Counted from the first letter of the stretch, positions 8,685 to 17,691 are shown. The stretch: 46,673 bases of DNA from JAFGKM01 sp964403465 (GCA_964403465.1 CAYOFY010000002.1:1-46673), one strand, 5' to 3'. Program-made: numbers and translations. The notes: generated by a model from the letters alone, not told the origin.

Positions 8685-9764
8685 CTATATGCCTGAATAT
8701 CTACCTTTTTCCATTGCAAGTGCCACCGCATACCTGTAATTGTCAAATGAAACGGTCGGCGGAATGGAATGATCGGAATGAAATATATACCTGCCACCGC
8801 CCATGGCTATCTTTAGCTTATCCGTAACCTCATGGTAGATATGCTTCCTGTCCGATGAAAGTATATCTGCGGAGATATTTCCGAACAGTGTAATGCTGTC
8901 ACCGAAAAGTTTTTTGTATTCCCTCACGTCGTTGCCGCATCTTGCTTCAAGTGGCTCTATGGCATGGACGCCGAGTTCTACGAGAAGCGGTATGAAATCC
9001 CTCACATAGCCATCACAGTGATATATCAGATAGAGATTGTTCCGCGAGCAGAAATCGCTAATTTTTTGAACGTGAGGATGAATCAGGCTCCTGTAAAGGG
9101 CAGGCGAGAAGAGCATTCCTTTCTTGTAACACAGGTCAGAGGAAAGGTACAGTGCGTCCGGAATCAGCCCCTTTTCAATCAGCAGTCTGCACATATCCAG
9201 ATTGAAAGAAGTCAGGGCTTCCATTATTTCATGGGAAAAGTCCCTGTCCTCCAGCAATAGCGAAAGGCCGTTTTCAAATCCGAACGTCCTGTCAATTATG
9301 AACCATGCAGGTTCCTCCACATTCAGGTAGATAAAATCGCCTCTTTCTCTTGCCGTTCTATATGAACCTTCAAGTTGAGGAGGAATCTTTTCTCTGCTGG
9401 CCTTCAATCTGGCTCTCACATTCCGCCAGTCAGACCTGCCTTTAAGCGCGGGCGAAATGTGCTGGGGAGTGCCGTAGTTGGGTGTATCTTCTTTCCATTC
9501 TTTTTTCTTGTTTCCAAATTTGTCAAAGTATATCAGATACTCTTCCGTCTCTTCTATCAATTTCCTGTCGGGGAAGAAACCGGATTCATAGGCGATGCTC
9601 ACTATCCTGTCTATTCCGAGGTAATCTACCGGGTCAGTATTTTCAGGCAATCCTTCGTTACGCCAGCGCCTGATCGTCTGGGGCCAGAATGCCTGTTCGC
9701 ATACAGGGATCCTGTCAGGTATGCCTCCGGACAGAACACACTTGATCCTCTCGGATGAATTCAT
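8685..9764 (-). CDS. Uroporphyrinogen decarboxylase (URO-D) superfamily protein
   Basis: This 359-residue protein belongs to the URO-D/MtaA/CmuA barrel superfamily, which contains corrinoid methyltransferases besides true HemE. It starts MNSSERIKCVLSGGIPDRIPV, like the variants common in Lentisphaerae-type genomes, and has ALYLSSDLCYKKGMLFSP and IYHCDGYVRDFIPLL. The classical zinc-binding HxC of methyltransferases appears only as an adjacent His249-Cys250, so metal use and activity are uncertain. I placed the start at 9764 because a GGGGGGAG ribosome-binding site precedes it; the frame stays open further upstream, into trpA, by chance. It lies antisense between trpB and trpA. True HemE function is unlikely. 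Confidence 0.8.
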   Translation of the reverse strand: MNSSERIKCVLSGGIPDRIPVCEQAFWPQTIRRWRNEGLPENTDPVDYLGIDRIVSIAYESGFFPDRKLIEETEEYLIYFDKFGNKKKEWKEDTPNYGTPQHISPALKGRSDWRNVRARLKASREKIPPQLEGSYRTARERGDFIYLNVEEPAWFIIDRTFGFENGLSLLLEDRDFSHEIMEALTSFNLDMCRLLIEKGLIPDALYLSSDLCYKKGMLFSPALYRSLIHPHVQKISDFCSRNNLYLIYHCDGYVRDFIPLLVELGVHAIEPLEARCGNDVREYKKLFGDSITLFGNISADILSSDRKHIYHEVTDKLKIAMGGGRYIFHSDHSIPPTVSFDNYRYAVALAMEKGRYSGI

Positions 9765-9888
9765 GGAACTCCCCCCGACGTAAAGAGTAGCATTTTCAAA
9801 ATTCATGTCAAACTGATTAACAGCCATCGTTCTGGCATCAGGCAGGTCTTTAACGTCTCTCACATTTTTTCCGGAATGATTTTCAATT

Positions 9889-9916
9889 TTGTAATCATAT
9901 CCGCATATTGTAAAAT
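9889..9916 (+). promoter_or_regulatory. Candidate sigma70 promoter of trpA
   Basis: TTGTAA (9889-9894), a 16-base spacer and TAAAAT (9911-9916) lie 13 bases before the trpA start. Because the gene upstream of trpA runs the other way, trpA needs its own promoter, and this is the best match in the 165-base gap. Transcription would begin around 9923, leaving a leader of only a few bases; no ribosome-binding site is visible. This is inferred from consensus matching only. Confidence 0.45.
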
Positions 9917-9929
9917 ATCTCTGATAAAA

Positions 9930-10721
9930 ATGAACAGGATAGACGAAAAATTTCTTGAGCTGGGCAGAAAAGGGGAAAAGGCGCTCATTACCTATTTCAC
10001 CGCAGGACTGCCAACGGAAGGAGAAACCGCCCGCATAGTGAAAGAAGCGGAGAGGGCGGGTGCGGATATAGTTGAACTGGGTATACCCTTTTCCGATCCA
10101 ATAGCCGACGGCCCTGTAATACAGCGTGCCTCCTTCGCGGCGCTTGAAAAAGGGATGAATACTGACAGGGTATTCGGGATATGCGAAAACCTGAAACATT
10201 CAATTACAATACCCTACCTTCTCATGACCTACTACAATCCCGTTTACAGATACGGACTCTCAAGATTTGCAAAAAAATGCACGGACACGGGAGTCTCAGG
10301 CGTGATAATCCCGGACCTTCCCCACGAGGAAAGCGCGGATGCAAGAAACATTTTTAGGAAGCGCGGAATTATCCTGATAAACTTCCTGACGCCTTTCACA
10401 CCGCTGAAACGGGCGAGAAGGATATTGGAGAACGCAGAGGGTTTTGTCTATCTTGTTACACATGCGGGAGTAACCGGGCAGAAGTCGGATATACCGGATG
10501 GGACATTGAAAGCCATTAAGAGATTCGGCAAAATGACAGACGTACCCATAGCCGCGGGTTTTGGAATCTCAACGACGGAGCAGGTGAGCAGGATAGGGAG
10601 AAGCGTTGACGGCGTGATTGTTGGAAGTTTTCTTGTAAAAAAAATAATAGATGATAAAATAGAAGAATTATGGGAAACTATCGCAAACCTAAAAAAAGCT
10701 CTGGCGGGAAGAAACTCCTGA
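9930..10721 (+). CDS. trpA: Tryptophan synthase alpha chain
   Basis: TrpA cleaves indole-3-glycerol phosphate to indole and glyceraldehyde 3-phosphate. The ATG at 9930 gives the usual N-terminus (MNRIDEKFLELGRKGEKALI) and 263 residues. With this start the catalytic residues fall at Glu49 (IVELGIPFSDP) and Asp60 (IADGPVIQ), the same numbers as in enteric TrpA, which supports the choice over an ATG at 9876. It is separated from trpB by the antisense URO-D gene and probably driven by the promoter at 9889-9916. Its last 52 bases overlap the next gene. Confidence 0.96.
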   Translation: MNRIDEKFLELGRKGEKALITYFTAGLPTEGETARIVKEAERAGADIVELGIPFSDPIADGPVIQRASFAALEKGMNTDRVFGICENLKHSITIPYLLMTYYNPVYRYGLSRFAKKCTDTGVSGVIIPDLPHEESADARNIFRKRGIILINFLTPFTPLKRARRILENAEGFVYLVTHAGVTGQKSDIPDGTLKAIKRFGKMTDVPIAAGFGISTTEQVSRIGRSVDGVIVGSFLVKKIIDDKIEELWETIANLKKALAGRNS

Positions 10722-11425
10722 AGTTCATAATCATCCTGATAATCATTGGCGCTGTGGGACCCGGTTTGAATTATTACCGCAAGTACGTTCAGGAAAAAAA
10801 ACGGCTTGCCGCTCTTGAGGAGCAGAAAAGGAAGGAAGAACTGGAAAAGGAACGTCAGAGAAAGATTCTCGAGGAAAGACAGAAGGAACTTATAACGCTT
10901 ATTGAAGAGATGAAAAAGTATTTTGCCTCTGGTAATCTTGACAGGGTGAGAGAACTTGGAAGCAGGGCGCTTGCGCTCGCGCAAAAATACAACTTCAACA
11001 CTGACGAGATATACAGGATATTGCACGATGCTGATGCGGTAACCTATCGCGGTAAACTGAAGGAGTTGCAGGAAATGAACAGGGATGTGTATAAATACCT
11101 GTATGTCCGCGACGAGTTGATCAAGATACCTGAATGGCAGGAACTCAAAAAAACTAAAACCGGGATAATGAATAAGACCTACGAAAACGAATACAGGGTT
11201 AAACTCGCGCTGGCGAAAAGCGATGCTATTACCGGGAAAAAAGGAGAGATGTCCTCGTTTTATTACCTGGCAAGCAGGCAAAATTTTGATAATGCAATAA
11301 GACTCCGCCAGGAACACGAAATAGCACGTTCCGCCGAAGAAGATGCTGTCCGCGAATTGCAGAGAGAACTGTTTTTCTCATTGAAAGAACTTACGGAGAA
11401 AACCATCCCTCCGAGTCTATACTGA
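10670..11425 (+). CDS. Single-pass membrane protein with coiled coil
   Basis: I do not recognise the family of this 251-residue protein. A basic N-terminus (KPKKSSGGKK) precedes one membrane segment at about residues 15-33 (LLKFIIILIIIGAVGPGL). A highly charged coiled coil (about 40-85, rich in Glu, Lys and Arg) and a helical C-terminal domain follow, which suggests a type II inner-membrane protein facing the periplasm. The next in-frame ATG would lose the membrane segment, so I accept the start at 10670 and its 52-base overlap with trpA. It lies between trpA and hom, with 9 bases to hom, and may be cotranscribed. Confidence 0.75.
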   Translation: MGNYRKPKKSSGGKKLLKFIIILIIIGAVGPGLNYYRKYVQEKKRLAALEEQKRKEELEKERQRKILEERQKELITLIEEMKKYFASGNLDRVRELGSRALALAQKYNFNTDEIYRILHDADAVTYRGKLKELQEMNRDVYKYLYVRDELIKIPEWQELKKTKTGIMNKTYENEYRVKLALAKSDAITGKKGEMSSFYYLASRQNFDNAIRLRQEHEIARSAEEDAVRELQRELFFSLKELTEKTIPPSLY

Positions 11426-11434
11426 AACCTGCAC

Positions 11435-12721
11435 ATGGAAAAAAATAACCTGAGGATCGGAGTCATAGGTTGCGGGACCGTGGGCACACATGTCATAAAA
11501 TCCCTGTCAAGAAACAGGCATGTTCTCAGGAAAAAAACAGGTATTGATATCTCCATAATCAAGGTGTGCGACAAGGACAGAAGGAAGAAGAAAGCTTTTC
11601 CTTCGGTCTTCACTTCAAAAATAGATGAGGTGATAGAAGCTCCTCTTGATGTCATTGTTGAATTGATCGGCGGCATTGATTCTTCATACCATATCATCAC
11701 AAAATCACTGAAAAGCGGCAGGTCAGTGGTTACCGCAAACAAGGCCCTTATAGCCGAAAAGGGAAGGGAGATATTCCGCCTTGCTGAAAGAAAGAACCTT
11801 CATGTGGGTTTTGAAGCAAGCGTTGCCGGGGCCGTCCCGGTAATAAAGACGATAAGAGAGAGTTACATAGGAAACAACATATCAAGGATAATGGCCATCC
11901 TTAACGGCACAACCAATTATGTGCTCACCAGAATGTTTTTCGATTCCATGAACCTTTCGCAGGCACTGCGCATGGCTCAAAAACTCGGCTATGCCGAGGC
12001 AAATACAGAACTTGACATAAAGGGTCTTGATACGGCCCACAAGCTGTCCATACTGTCAGCGCTGGCATTCAATAAGTTTGTTTCCTGGAAGGAAATCTCA
12101 GTTGAAGGAATAGAGAATATTGAACCGATGGATATAAGCTTTACGGCAGAGTTCGGCTATAGAATCAAGTTGCTTGCGGTCGCCCAGAAGAAAGGTGCCT
12201 CACTTGACCTGAGAGTACATCCGACACTCCTTCCGTCCAGGCACCTGCTTTCCCTCGTTGAGGGCGTTTACAACGCTGTTTATATTGAAGGCGATATGGC
12301 GGGTAAATCCCTCCTGTACGGAGAAGGAGCCGGAGGTGCCGCCGCAGCAAGTGCGGTTATCGCTGATATTGTTGATACAGGCATGAAACTCGCAGGTCAT
12401 AACGGTTCCAGGACCGATGCGGCCCTTTACGAAGATGAGAAGGTTGTTTTAATTCCCATGAAGGATATCTGCACGAGATATTATTTCAGGTTTACAGCAC
12501 TGGACAAACCCGGCGTTCTTGCAACGATATCAGGGATACTGGGCCATAAAGGCATAAGTATCGCATCGGTTATCCAGAAGGAGGAAAGTCCCGAAAAGGC
12601 AGTTCCAATCCTTATGCTCACCCATGTTGCGAGGGAAGAATCCGTGAGAAAAGCCATCTGCCAGATAGACGGTCTCAGTTTCATAAAGAAACCCACTGTT
12701 ATTCTGCGCGTTGAGGAGTAG
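11435..12721 (+). CDS. hom: Homoserine dehydrogenase
   Basis: This enzyme reduces aspartate semialdehyde to homoserine, the branch point to threonine and methionine. The 428 residues have a Rossmann GxGxxG at 12-17 (IGCGTVG), Lys103 in TANKALIAEKG, the substrate segment ILNGTTNYVLTRM with the following AQKLGYAEAN, and a C-terminal ACT domain from about residue 348 (KPGVLATISGILGHKGISI) that usually gives threonine feedback control. It is the single-function form with no fused aspartate kinase. The stop lies 2 bases from the stop of the convergent GH63-like gene, which separates it from thrC. Confidence 0.96.
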   Translation: MEKNNLRIGVIGCGTVGTHVIKSLSRNRHVLRKKTGIDISIIKVCDKDRRKKKAFPSVFTSKIDEVIEAPLDVIVELIGGIDSSYHIITKSLKSGRSVVTANKALIAEKGREIFRLAERKNLHVGFEASVAGAVPVIKTIRESYIGNNISRIMAILNGTTNYVLTRMFFDSMNLSQALRMAQKLGYAEANTELDIKGLDTAHKLSILSALAFNKFVSWKEISVEGIENIEPMDISFTAEFGYRIKLLAVAQKKGASLDLRVHPTLLPSRHLLSLVEGVYNAVYIEGDMAGKSLLYGEGAGGAAAASAVIADIVDTGMKLAGHNGSRTDAALYEDEKVVLIPMKDICTRYYFRFTALDKPGVLATISGILGHKGISIASVIQKEESPEKAVPILMLTHVAREESVRKAICQIDGLSFIKKPTVILRVEE

Positions 12722-12723
12722 AT

Positions 12724-14874
12724 TCACGCTCTTTCAGAACAAATTCTTATACTTTTCTTTCCCCCTTTCTGAACATTGACGCTGAAGCCCGCATAACCGT
12801 GACAGTCAGTGAGGATTTTCCTGCTTTCTTCTCCCTCAATCTCAATATGGTATTCTGTTCCCGGCCTCCCGGCAACAAAGCTCAAACCCGCTGAACCTGT
12901 GTAGAAAGGTGTTTCCGCGGAAATGCTTATCTCTTCCTTTTCTGAATCATACCCTGACCTGACAATCATCTCCTGCCCTGCCTGAACCCTTCCTTTCCCT
13001 CTGCGTCCTTTCCATAATGCCATAAGAGGAGTGCTGAGTCCCGAGAACCTGCTGTTGCCGGCTGGCCTTCCTCCTCTCACGCGAAACTCCTCCCAGCAGC
13101 ACAATGTTTTCTTATGATTGTCATCCCACAACTTTATGGCGGAATTTGAGATTTTTTCCGCCAGGTCCATTCTTCCGATGTTATAAAATGTCTTCCAGAA
13201 AAACCATTGGGTTGGTATCCATATGCCACCGTTCCAGTAACCATCTTCCCGGTAATTTTGATCGTCGCGGGCAACGACAGTTATTCCATGCGGTGTCCAG
13301 TATTTTCCCGGTACGGTCAATTTCCTCATAAGTATATTGCGCCTTCGGGTATCAACCGAGCCGGAAAAAAGCGGCAGGTATTCATAAACCCCTTCAATAT
13401 CAAGCAACCCTTCTACGGATTCCAGCCGGTTAAGGAACCTGCCTTTTGTATCATCCCAGTACTGTTCATTCATTGATTTCTCGCTGCGGTCAATCATGTT
13501 ATCATAGGTCGCGATATCCTCTTTTTTGCCGAGTACGTAAGCCGCAAGCCGGAGAATTTTCAGCATTCTGACAGCCATGCAGGTCATACCCACGCTTAGA
13601 ATCTGTATAACCTTTCTGGAAGGATTGAGGGGAAGCGTCTCCCTGTAATCCCATGCAAAGGGCCAGCCATCGGCATAGACAAGGGTAGGGTAGTCATCCG
13701 CTCCGGTCCTGTTCCTTACCGGCCTTACCATGCCGTCATGGCGTATATCGCCTTCTCTCATTGGATAAAAATACATGGCAAAAACAAGCCTTCTCATAAG
13801 GTCGTAATGGCGCTTCAAAACCCGGGTATCGCCTTTCTTCTGGTATAGTTCCCACAGCGCAAAAACAGCGGTCGGGATGAAAGAACCGTAATTGAGGACT
13901 TTCTTCCCCATTCTTGCAGGGTCAGGCATTTCGGCTATTATGTCCCCCGCAATCTTCTCGTCCTCCTCAATCGCGCCGATAGCGGTCATACCTGCATCCC
14001 ATATATAGAAACTCCCCCATTCCCTTCCCGATATGATGTGGTTTGTCATTGAGTCACGAAGAAAGGACCTTGTATATTGCTGGTTGTGAAGAGTTTCCCA
14101 CCAGAGATGCTTATACGATAAATCTTTCTGTTTTTTCTCGGGGAAATTCCCCGTTGAAGAAGGGAAATCTGCTGCGCTGACGCGTTCAGTTAGAAAGTCA
14201 ACGATAGCAACGCTTGATTCCCTGGCATCAATGATGACAGGTGAGAATTTAATCAGAGCACGCTTCTTTTTCCTGTCTCTCGGGTTATACGGATCCCTTG
14301 ATGTTTCATTGGCGTTGAACGGAAAATTGATCCAGAAATCTGACCTGACGACGGACGCCTCCTTGAATGCCATATTTTCGGAAGAAATCCACATCCTTAC
14401 ACCGTCAAGCGTGAAAACAAGATTCTTCTGCACAAGGGTAGATAGCCGGTACTTCGGCAACGAGACACCTCTGCATGGAGAAACATAGAGATGAAATTCC
14501 CATTCCCTCTGTTTCATGGAAGGATTCTCCATTTTGAGAAAAAGACGCATATTGCCATTTCTTGCGGGAATAAATACCGCTGTCGTTCTTACATCCTCCC
14601 TTTCGTCGGGTAGATACAGAAAAGACCACCTTTTGAAATCACTGTCCAGATCCCATCCGAGCACACGGAACTCGTGGTTAGATTCAAACCTTTCTGGCCC
14701 GGTGACATAGCCATGATAGATATCCAGCACGGGATGTGTCTTGTACACAGGATAGTTCTGGGTCATGAGAAGAATGAATTCAATTGCAACGTCCTTCCCC
14801 CAGTCCGGGATGAATACAGCATTTGCGCCGTACGCATTTGACGACAGCGGCCTCCAGATTTTCCTTTTCTCCAT
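12724..14874 (-). CDS. GH63-like (alpha/alpha)6-barrel glycoside hydrolase
   Basis: This 716-residue protein has an N-terminal beta-rich domain (about 1-255), a six-hairpin barrel (about 260-630) and a small beta domain at the end. The barrel carries SFYIWDAGM with candidate acid Asp293, DGYWNGGIWIPTQWF, and WEEF with candidate base Glu595 or Glu596. The layout matches GH63 and mannosylglycerate-hydrolase-like enzymes and related trehalase or debranching folds. No signal peptide is seen, so it is probably cytoplasmic. A GGAGGGG ribosome-binding site supports the start. It sits antisense between hom and thrC. The substrate is not determined. Confidence 0.75.
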   Translation of the reverse strand: MEKRKIWRPLSSNAYGANAVFIPDWGKDVAIEFILLMTQNYPVYKTHPVLDIYHGYVTGPERFESNHEFRVLGWDLDSDFKRWSFLYLPDEREDVRTTAVFIPARNGNMRLFLKMENPSMKQREWEFHLYVSPCRGVSLPKYRLSTLVQKNLVFTLDGVRMWISSENMAFKEASVVRSDFWINFPFNANETSRDPYNPRDRKKKRALIKFSPVIIDARESSVAIVDFLTERVSAADFPSSTGNFPEKKQKDLSYKHLWWETLHNQQYTRSFLRDSMTNHIISGREWGSFYIWDAGMTAIGAIEEDEKIAGDIIAEMPDPARMGKKVLNYGSFIPTAVFALWELYQKKGDTRVLKRHYDLMRRLVFAMYFYPMREGDIRHDGMVRPVRNRTGADDYPTLVYADGWPFAWDYRETLPLNPSRKVIQILSVGMTCMAVRMLKILRLAAYVLGKKEDIATYDNMIDRSEKSMNEQYWDDTKGRFLNRLESVEGLLDIEGVYEYLPLFSGSVDTRRRNILMRKLTVPGKYWTPHGITVVARDDQNYREDGYWNGGIWIPTQWFFWKTFYNIGRMDLAEKISNSAIKLWDDNHKKTLCCWEEFRVRGGRPAGNSRFSGLSTPLMALWKGRRGKGRVQAGQEMIVRSGYDSEKEEISISAETPFYTGSAGLSFVAGRPGTEYHIEIEGEESRKILTDCHGYAGFSVNVQKGGKKSIRICSERA

Positions 14875-14985
14875 TTCCCCTCCCGTCAGACTTCAGCCGG
14901 ACACCTGCCATTCATTGATTGTGCTATCTTCCATTTCCGTACAAGTGCTTCTGTTTTAACAGGTGCAGCGATTTTATGCTATTAT

Positions 14986-15020
14986 TATAATATAATTCAT
15001 TCAGTAAAGGTATGGAGGAG
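14986..15020 (+). promoter_or_regulatory. Candidate -10 box and ribosome-binding site of thrC
   Basis: Two overlapping TATAAT hexamers (14986-14991 and 14991-14996) lie 29 to 34 bases before thrC, followed by GGAGGAG at 15014-15020, ideally spaced from the ATG at 15025. No good -35 hexamer is seen at 16-18 bases. The 150-base divergent region also holds CTGTTTTAACAG (14951-14962), a short palindrome that could be an operator. The promoter call is tentative; the ribosome-binding site is clear. Confidence 0.4.
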
Positions 15021-15024
15021 AAGA

Positions 15025-16401
15025 ATGGGCAGTATTTTATTCAGGAGTACAAACAGAGGGGCGCCGGAGGTCGGTTTCAGGGAGGCTCTCTTAAGGGGGC
15101 AGGCTCCTGATTACGGACTTTACATGCCAGTTGAGATTCCTGTGTTCACCCCCGGAGAAATAACGGATTTCAGAATGATGGATTATCACCGAATAGCGTC
15201 GGAAATCTTCATGAAGTTTTTGCGAACCGATTTGCCAATCCCCCGTATTGAAGATATGTCACGGAACGCGTATAACTTTGACGTTCCGATTCAAAGGATA
15301 CGAGAAGATTTTCATATTATGTGGCTTACCAGGGGACCCACTGCATCCTTCAAGGATTTTGCAGCCAGGATGATGGCAAAACTCATGGAATATTTTGCAA
15401 AGAGCGAAAGGAAAAAACTCACGGTCCTTGTGGCAACGTCCGGCGATACGGGAGGCGCAGTGGCCAATGCTTTCCACAGGCTTGAAAATATGAATGTGGT
15501 TGTTCTTTTCCCCCTCGCGGAAGTTACCGAAAGACAGAGGAAACAGATGAGCACTCTCGGGGATAATGTCTTCCCGGTCGCCGTGAAGGGCAAGTTTGAC
15601 GACTGCCAGGCAATTGTAAAAATGGCGTTTAACGATAGAGAACTTGAGCATTTTGAATTAACTTCGGCCAACTCAATAAATTTCGGGCGGCTTATGCCGC
15701 AGATAGTCTACTACTTTTATGCATATTCAAGACTGAATGTGAAAGATATTGTATTTTCAGTTCCTTCTGGAAATTTTGGCAACCTCATGGGTGGAGTCTT
15801 TGCCAGAAAGATGGGATTACCCGTGAAGAAATTCATTGTTGCCGTAAATGAGAATGACGAGTTTCCCGAATTTCTCAAAACCGGGAAATACAATCCGGTT
15901 GTGCCTTCAAAGGAATGCAGTTCAAACGCCATGAATGTCGGACATCCGAGCAATCTGGCTCGCCTTATTGACCTTTACGGTGGATGGTTAACTGACGAGA
16001 GGGACATGAAAACCGGAAAGGTTCTCAAAAAAGGGGTGATAAAAATAAAACCTGATGTTGAGAGAATGAAAAACGATTTTTCATCCTATTCCGTAGCGGA
16101 GAAGGAGGTTGACGGTACGATAACGTCATACTTCAGAAATCATGGGATTGTTCTGGAACCTCACGGTGCTGTAGGTGTAAGGGCGGCCGAGAAGATAAAT
16201 ATTAAGGTGCCCGTGGTCTGCCTTGAAACGGCAGACCCTGCAAAATTCCCTGACAAGATCAGGACACTGCTGGGAGTTGAACCTCCGCTGCCTGCATCGC
16301 TGGCCGGTATTGACAGAACGAAGGAAGATTACGAGATTCTTGAAGGGGGGTACGTCGAATTCAAGAAGTTTCTCTGCGGGAAGTTTGCACACATATTGTA
16401 A
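15025..16401 (+). CDS. thrC: Threonine synthase
   Basis: This PLP enzyme converts O-phosphohomoserine to threonine. The 458-residue protein starts with the class typical FRSTN and DYGLYMPV segments. PLP Lys110 lies in TASFKDFAARM, and ATSGDTGGAVANAF and SVPSGNFGNLMGG form the substrate and cofactor loops. The length fits the longer threonine synthase group. It leads a run with the ApgM-like gene (4-base gap) and thrB, which would supply its substrate. Confidence 0.96.
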   Translation: MGSILFRSTNRGAPEVGFREALLRGQAPDYGLYMPVEIPVFTPGEITDFRMMDYHRIASEIFMKFLRTDLPIPRIEDMSRNAYNFDVPIQRIREDFHIMWLTRGPTASFKDFAARMMAKLMEYFAKSERKKLTVLVATSGDTGGAVANAFHRLENMNVVVLFPLAEVTERQRKQMSTLGDNVFPVAVKGKFDDCQAIVKMAFNDRELEHFELTSANSINFGRLMPQIVYYFYAYSRLNVKDIVFSVPSGNFGNLMGGVFARKMGLPVKKFIVAVNENDEFPEFLKTGKYNPVVPSKECSSNAMNVGHPSNLARLIDLYGGWLTDERDMKTGKVLKKGVIKIKPDVERMKNDFSSYSVAEKEVDGTITSYFRNHGIVLEPHGAVGVRAAEKINIKVPVVCLETADPAKFPDKIRTLLGVEPPLPASLAGIDRTKEDYEILEGGYVEFKKFLCGKFAHIL

Positions 16402-16405
16402 AAAC

Positions 16406-17614
16406 ATGAAATACATAATAATTGTAATGGATGGTGCTGCAGATAACCGTGTTGACGTGCTGGGAGGAAGGACGCCTTTGCAGGCGGCCATGAAGGAAAA
16501 TATAGACGCCCTTGCAAAAAAATCAAGATGCGGACTTCTCAGGACAATACCAGAAAATTTTTCAACCTGCTCCGCGGTAGCAAACCTTTCCATACTCGGC
16601 TATGACCCCCGTGACCATTACCACGGAAGGGGTGTGCTTGAGGCAGGCGCGATGAAGGTATCCCTCAACAAAGAAGATGTTGCTCTCAGGTGCAACACCA
16701 TCTGCATATCTGACGATGGAAAAATCAAAAATCATTCTGCGGGACATATATCCTCCGAAGAATCCTCGCTGCTTATAAAGCATGCGAACGATAAACTGGG
16801 TAGCAGCGAAGTCATCTTCTATCCCGGGGTAAGTTACAGGCATATAATGGTCTTGAAAAACAACTATTCTCCTGACGTGGAATGTTTCCCTCCCCATGAT
16901 CATACGGGTATGCCTTACAAGCAACTCCTTGTGAGACCGAAGAACAAACATGCCGTAGCCACTGCGAATCTCCTGAACAGTATTATAGTTAGTTCAGCAC
17001 ACATCCTGGAAGGCCATCCGGTCAATCTTCGCAGGGAGAGAGAGCAAAAAGACAAAGCAAATATGCTCTGGCCATGGTCACCGGGGAAAAAGCCGGCAAT
17101 GAAAACCTTTCAGGAGCGCTTTGGCGTAAAAGGCGCTGCAATATCCGCCGTAGACCTTGTGAAGGGCCTCGGACTTTACAGTGGATTTGACGTTATCAGC
17201 ATCCAGGGCGCAACAGGACTTTATGACACAAACTATGAAGGAAAAGCCGACGGCTGTATAAAAATGCTCAAGAATCATGACCTTGTTTATGTCCACGTAG
17301 AAGCACCCGATGAAGCGAGCCATGAAGGAAATGCAGCTTTAAAGGTTAAATGCATAGAGGACATTGACACGCGTCTTGTCGGCAACATTTTGAGCAGAAT
17401 TGATACAAGAGAGACTGTGATTGCAGTTCTTCCCGACCATTATACCCCTGTTGGGACAAAAGCACATTCTTCCGAGCCGGTTCCCTTCCTTATATGCAAT
17501 CCGCTTCTTCCCCCGGATAATGTTGACAGATTTGACGAAGAAGCGTGCAGCAGCGGAATTTACGGACTGGTTGAGGATAACACATTTATCAACAAATTTC
17601 TGGGGAAAGAGTGA
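16406..17614 (+). CDS. ApgM-type phosphoglycerate mutase family protein, proposed homoserine kinase
   Basis: The ATG at 16406 gives the family N-terminus MKYIIIVMDGAAD and 402 residues; a longer frame from 16223 only runs through thrC. It belongs to the alkaline phosphatase superfamily, cofactor-independent phosphoglycerate mutase branch. The nucleophile is Ser56 (STCSAVANLSILGYDP), SAGHIS and PPHDHTG follow, and metal ligands lie in APDEASHEGN and LPDHYTPVGTKAHSSEP. A subgroup found beside threonine genes is listed as a proposed homoserine kinase. Its position directly between thrC and thrB favours that role, but a GHMP homoserine kinase follows, so a glycolytic mutase remains possible. Confidence 0.85.
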   Translation: MKYIIIVMDGAADNRVDVLGGRTPLQAAMKENIDALAKKSRCGLLRTIPENFSTCSAVANLSILGYDPRDHYHGRGVLEAGAMKVSLNKEDVALRCNTICISDDGKIKNHSAGHISSEESSLLIKHANDKLGSSEVIFYPGVSYRHIMVLKNNYSPDVECFPPHDHTGMPYKQLLVRPKNKHAVATANLLNSIIVSSAHILEGHPVNLRREREQKDKANMLWPWSPGKKPAMKTFQERFGVKGAAISAVDLVKGLGLYSGFDVISIQGATGLYDTNYEGKADGCIKMLKNHDLVYVHVEAPDEASHEGNAALKVKCIEDIDTRLVGNILSRIDTRETVIAVLPDHYTPVGTKAHSSEPVPFLICNPLLPPDNVDRFDEEACSSGIYGLVEDNTFINKFLGKE

Positions 17615-17620
17615 AGCTCC

Positions 17621-17681
17621 CACGGGTAAACCCGTGACTTTCCTCCTTCGCCAGGGCTTCGGACGTATAAATCTGCGAAGG
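17621..17681. repeat. Palindromic repeat-like element between apgM-like gene and thrB
   Basis: The 77-base gap holds two hairpins. CACGGGT (17621-17627) and ACCCGTG (17630-17636) form a perfect seven-base stem with a two-base loop. CCTTCGC (17645-17651) and GCGAAGG (17675-17681) form a second one, with GGGCTTCGGACG between. The CCTTCGCCAGGGCTTCGG type of sequence resembles small dispersed repeats seen in many environmental genomes. Its right end supplies the only purine-rich stretch before the thrB start. Confidence 0.5.
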
Positions 17682-17691
17682 CGGGGAAATC

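Noticed and set aside
9765..10199. Leftward extension of the URO-D-like frame to 10199
   Set aside because: The extra residues lie over trpA, have no family resemblance, and the good ribosome-binding site is at 9764.
14951..14962. CTGTTTTAACAG as a LexA box
   Set aside because: The spacing between CTGT and ACAG is four bases, not eight as in the enteric box, and no SOS gene is adjacent.
16223..16405. Longer start for the ApgM-like protein
   Set aside because: The extension runs through thrC; the family N-terminus MKYIIIVMDG begins at 16406.
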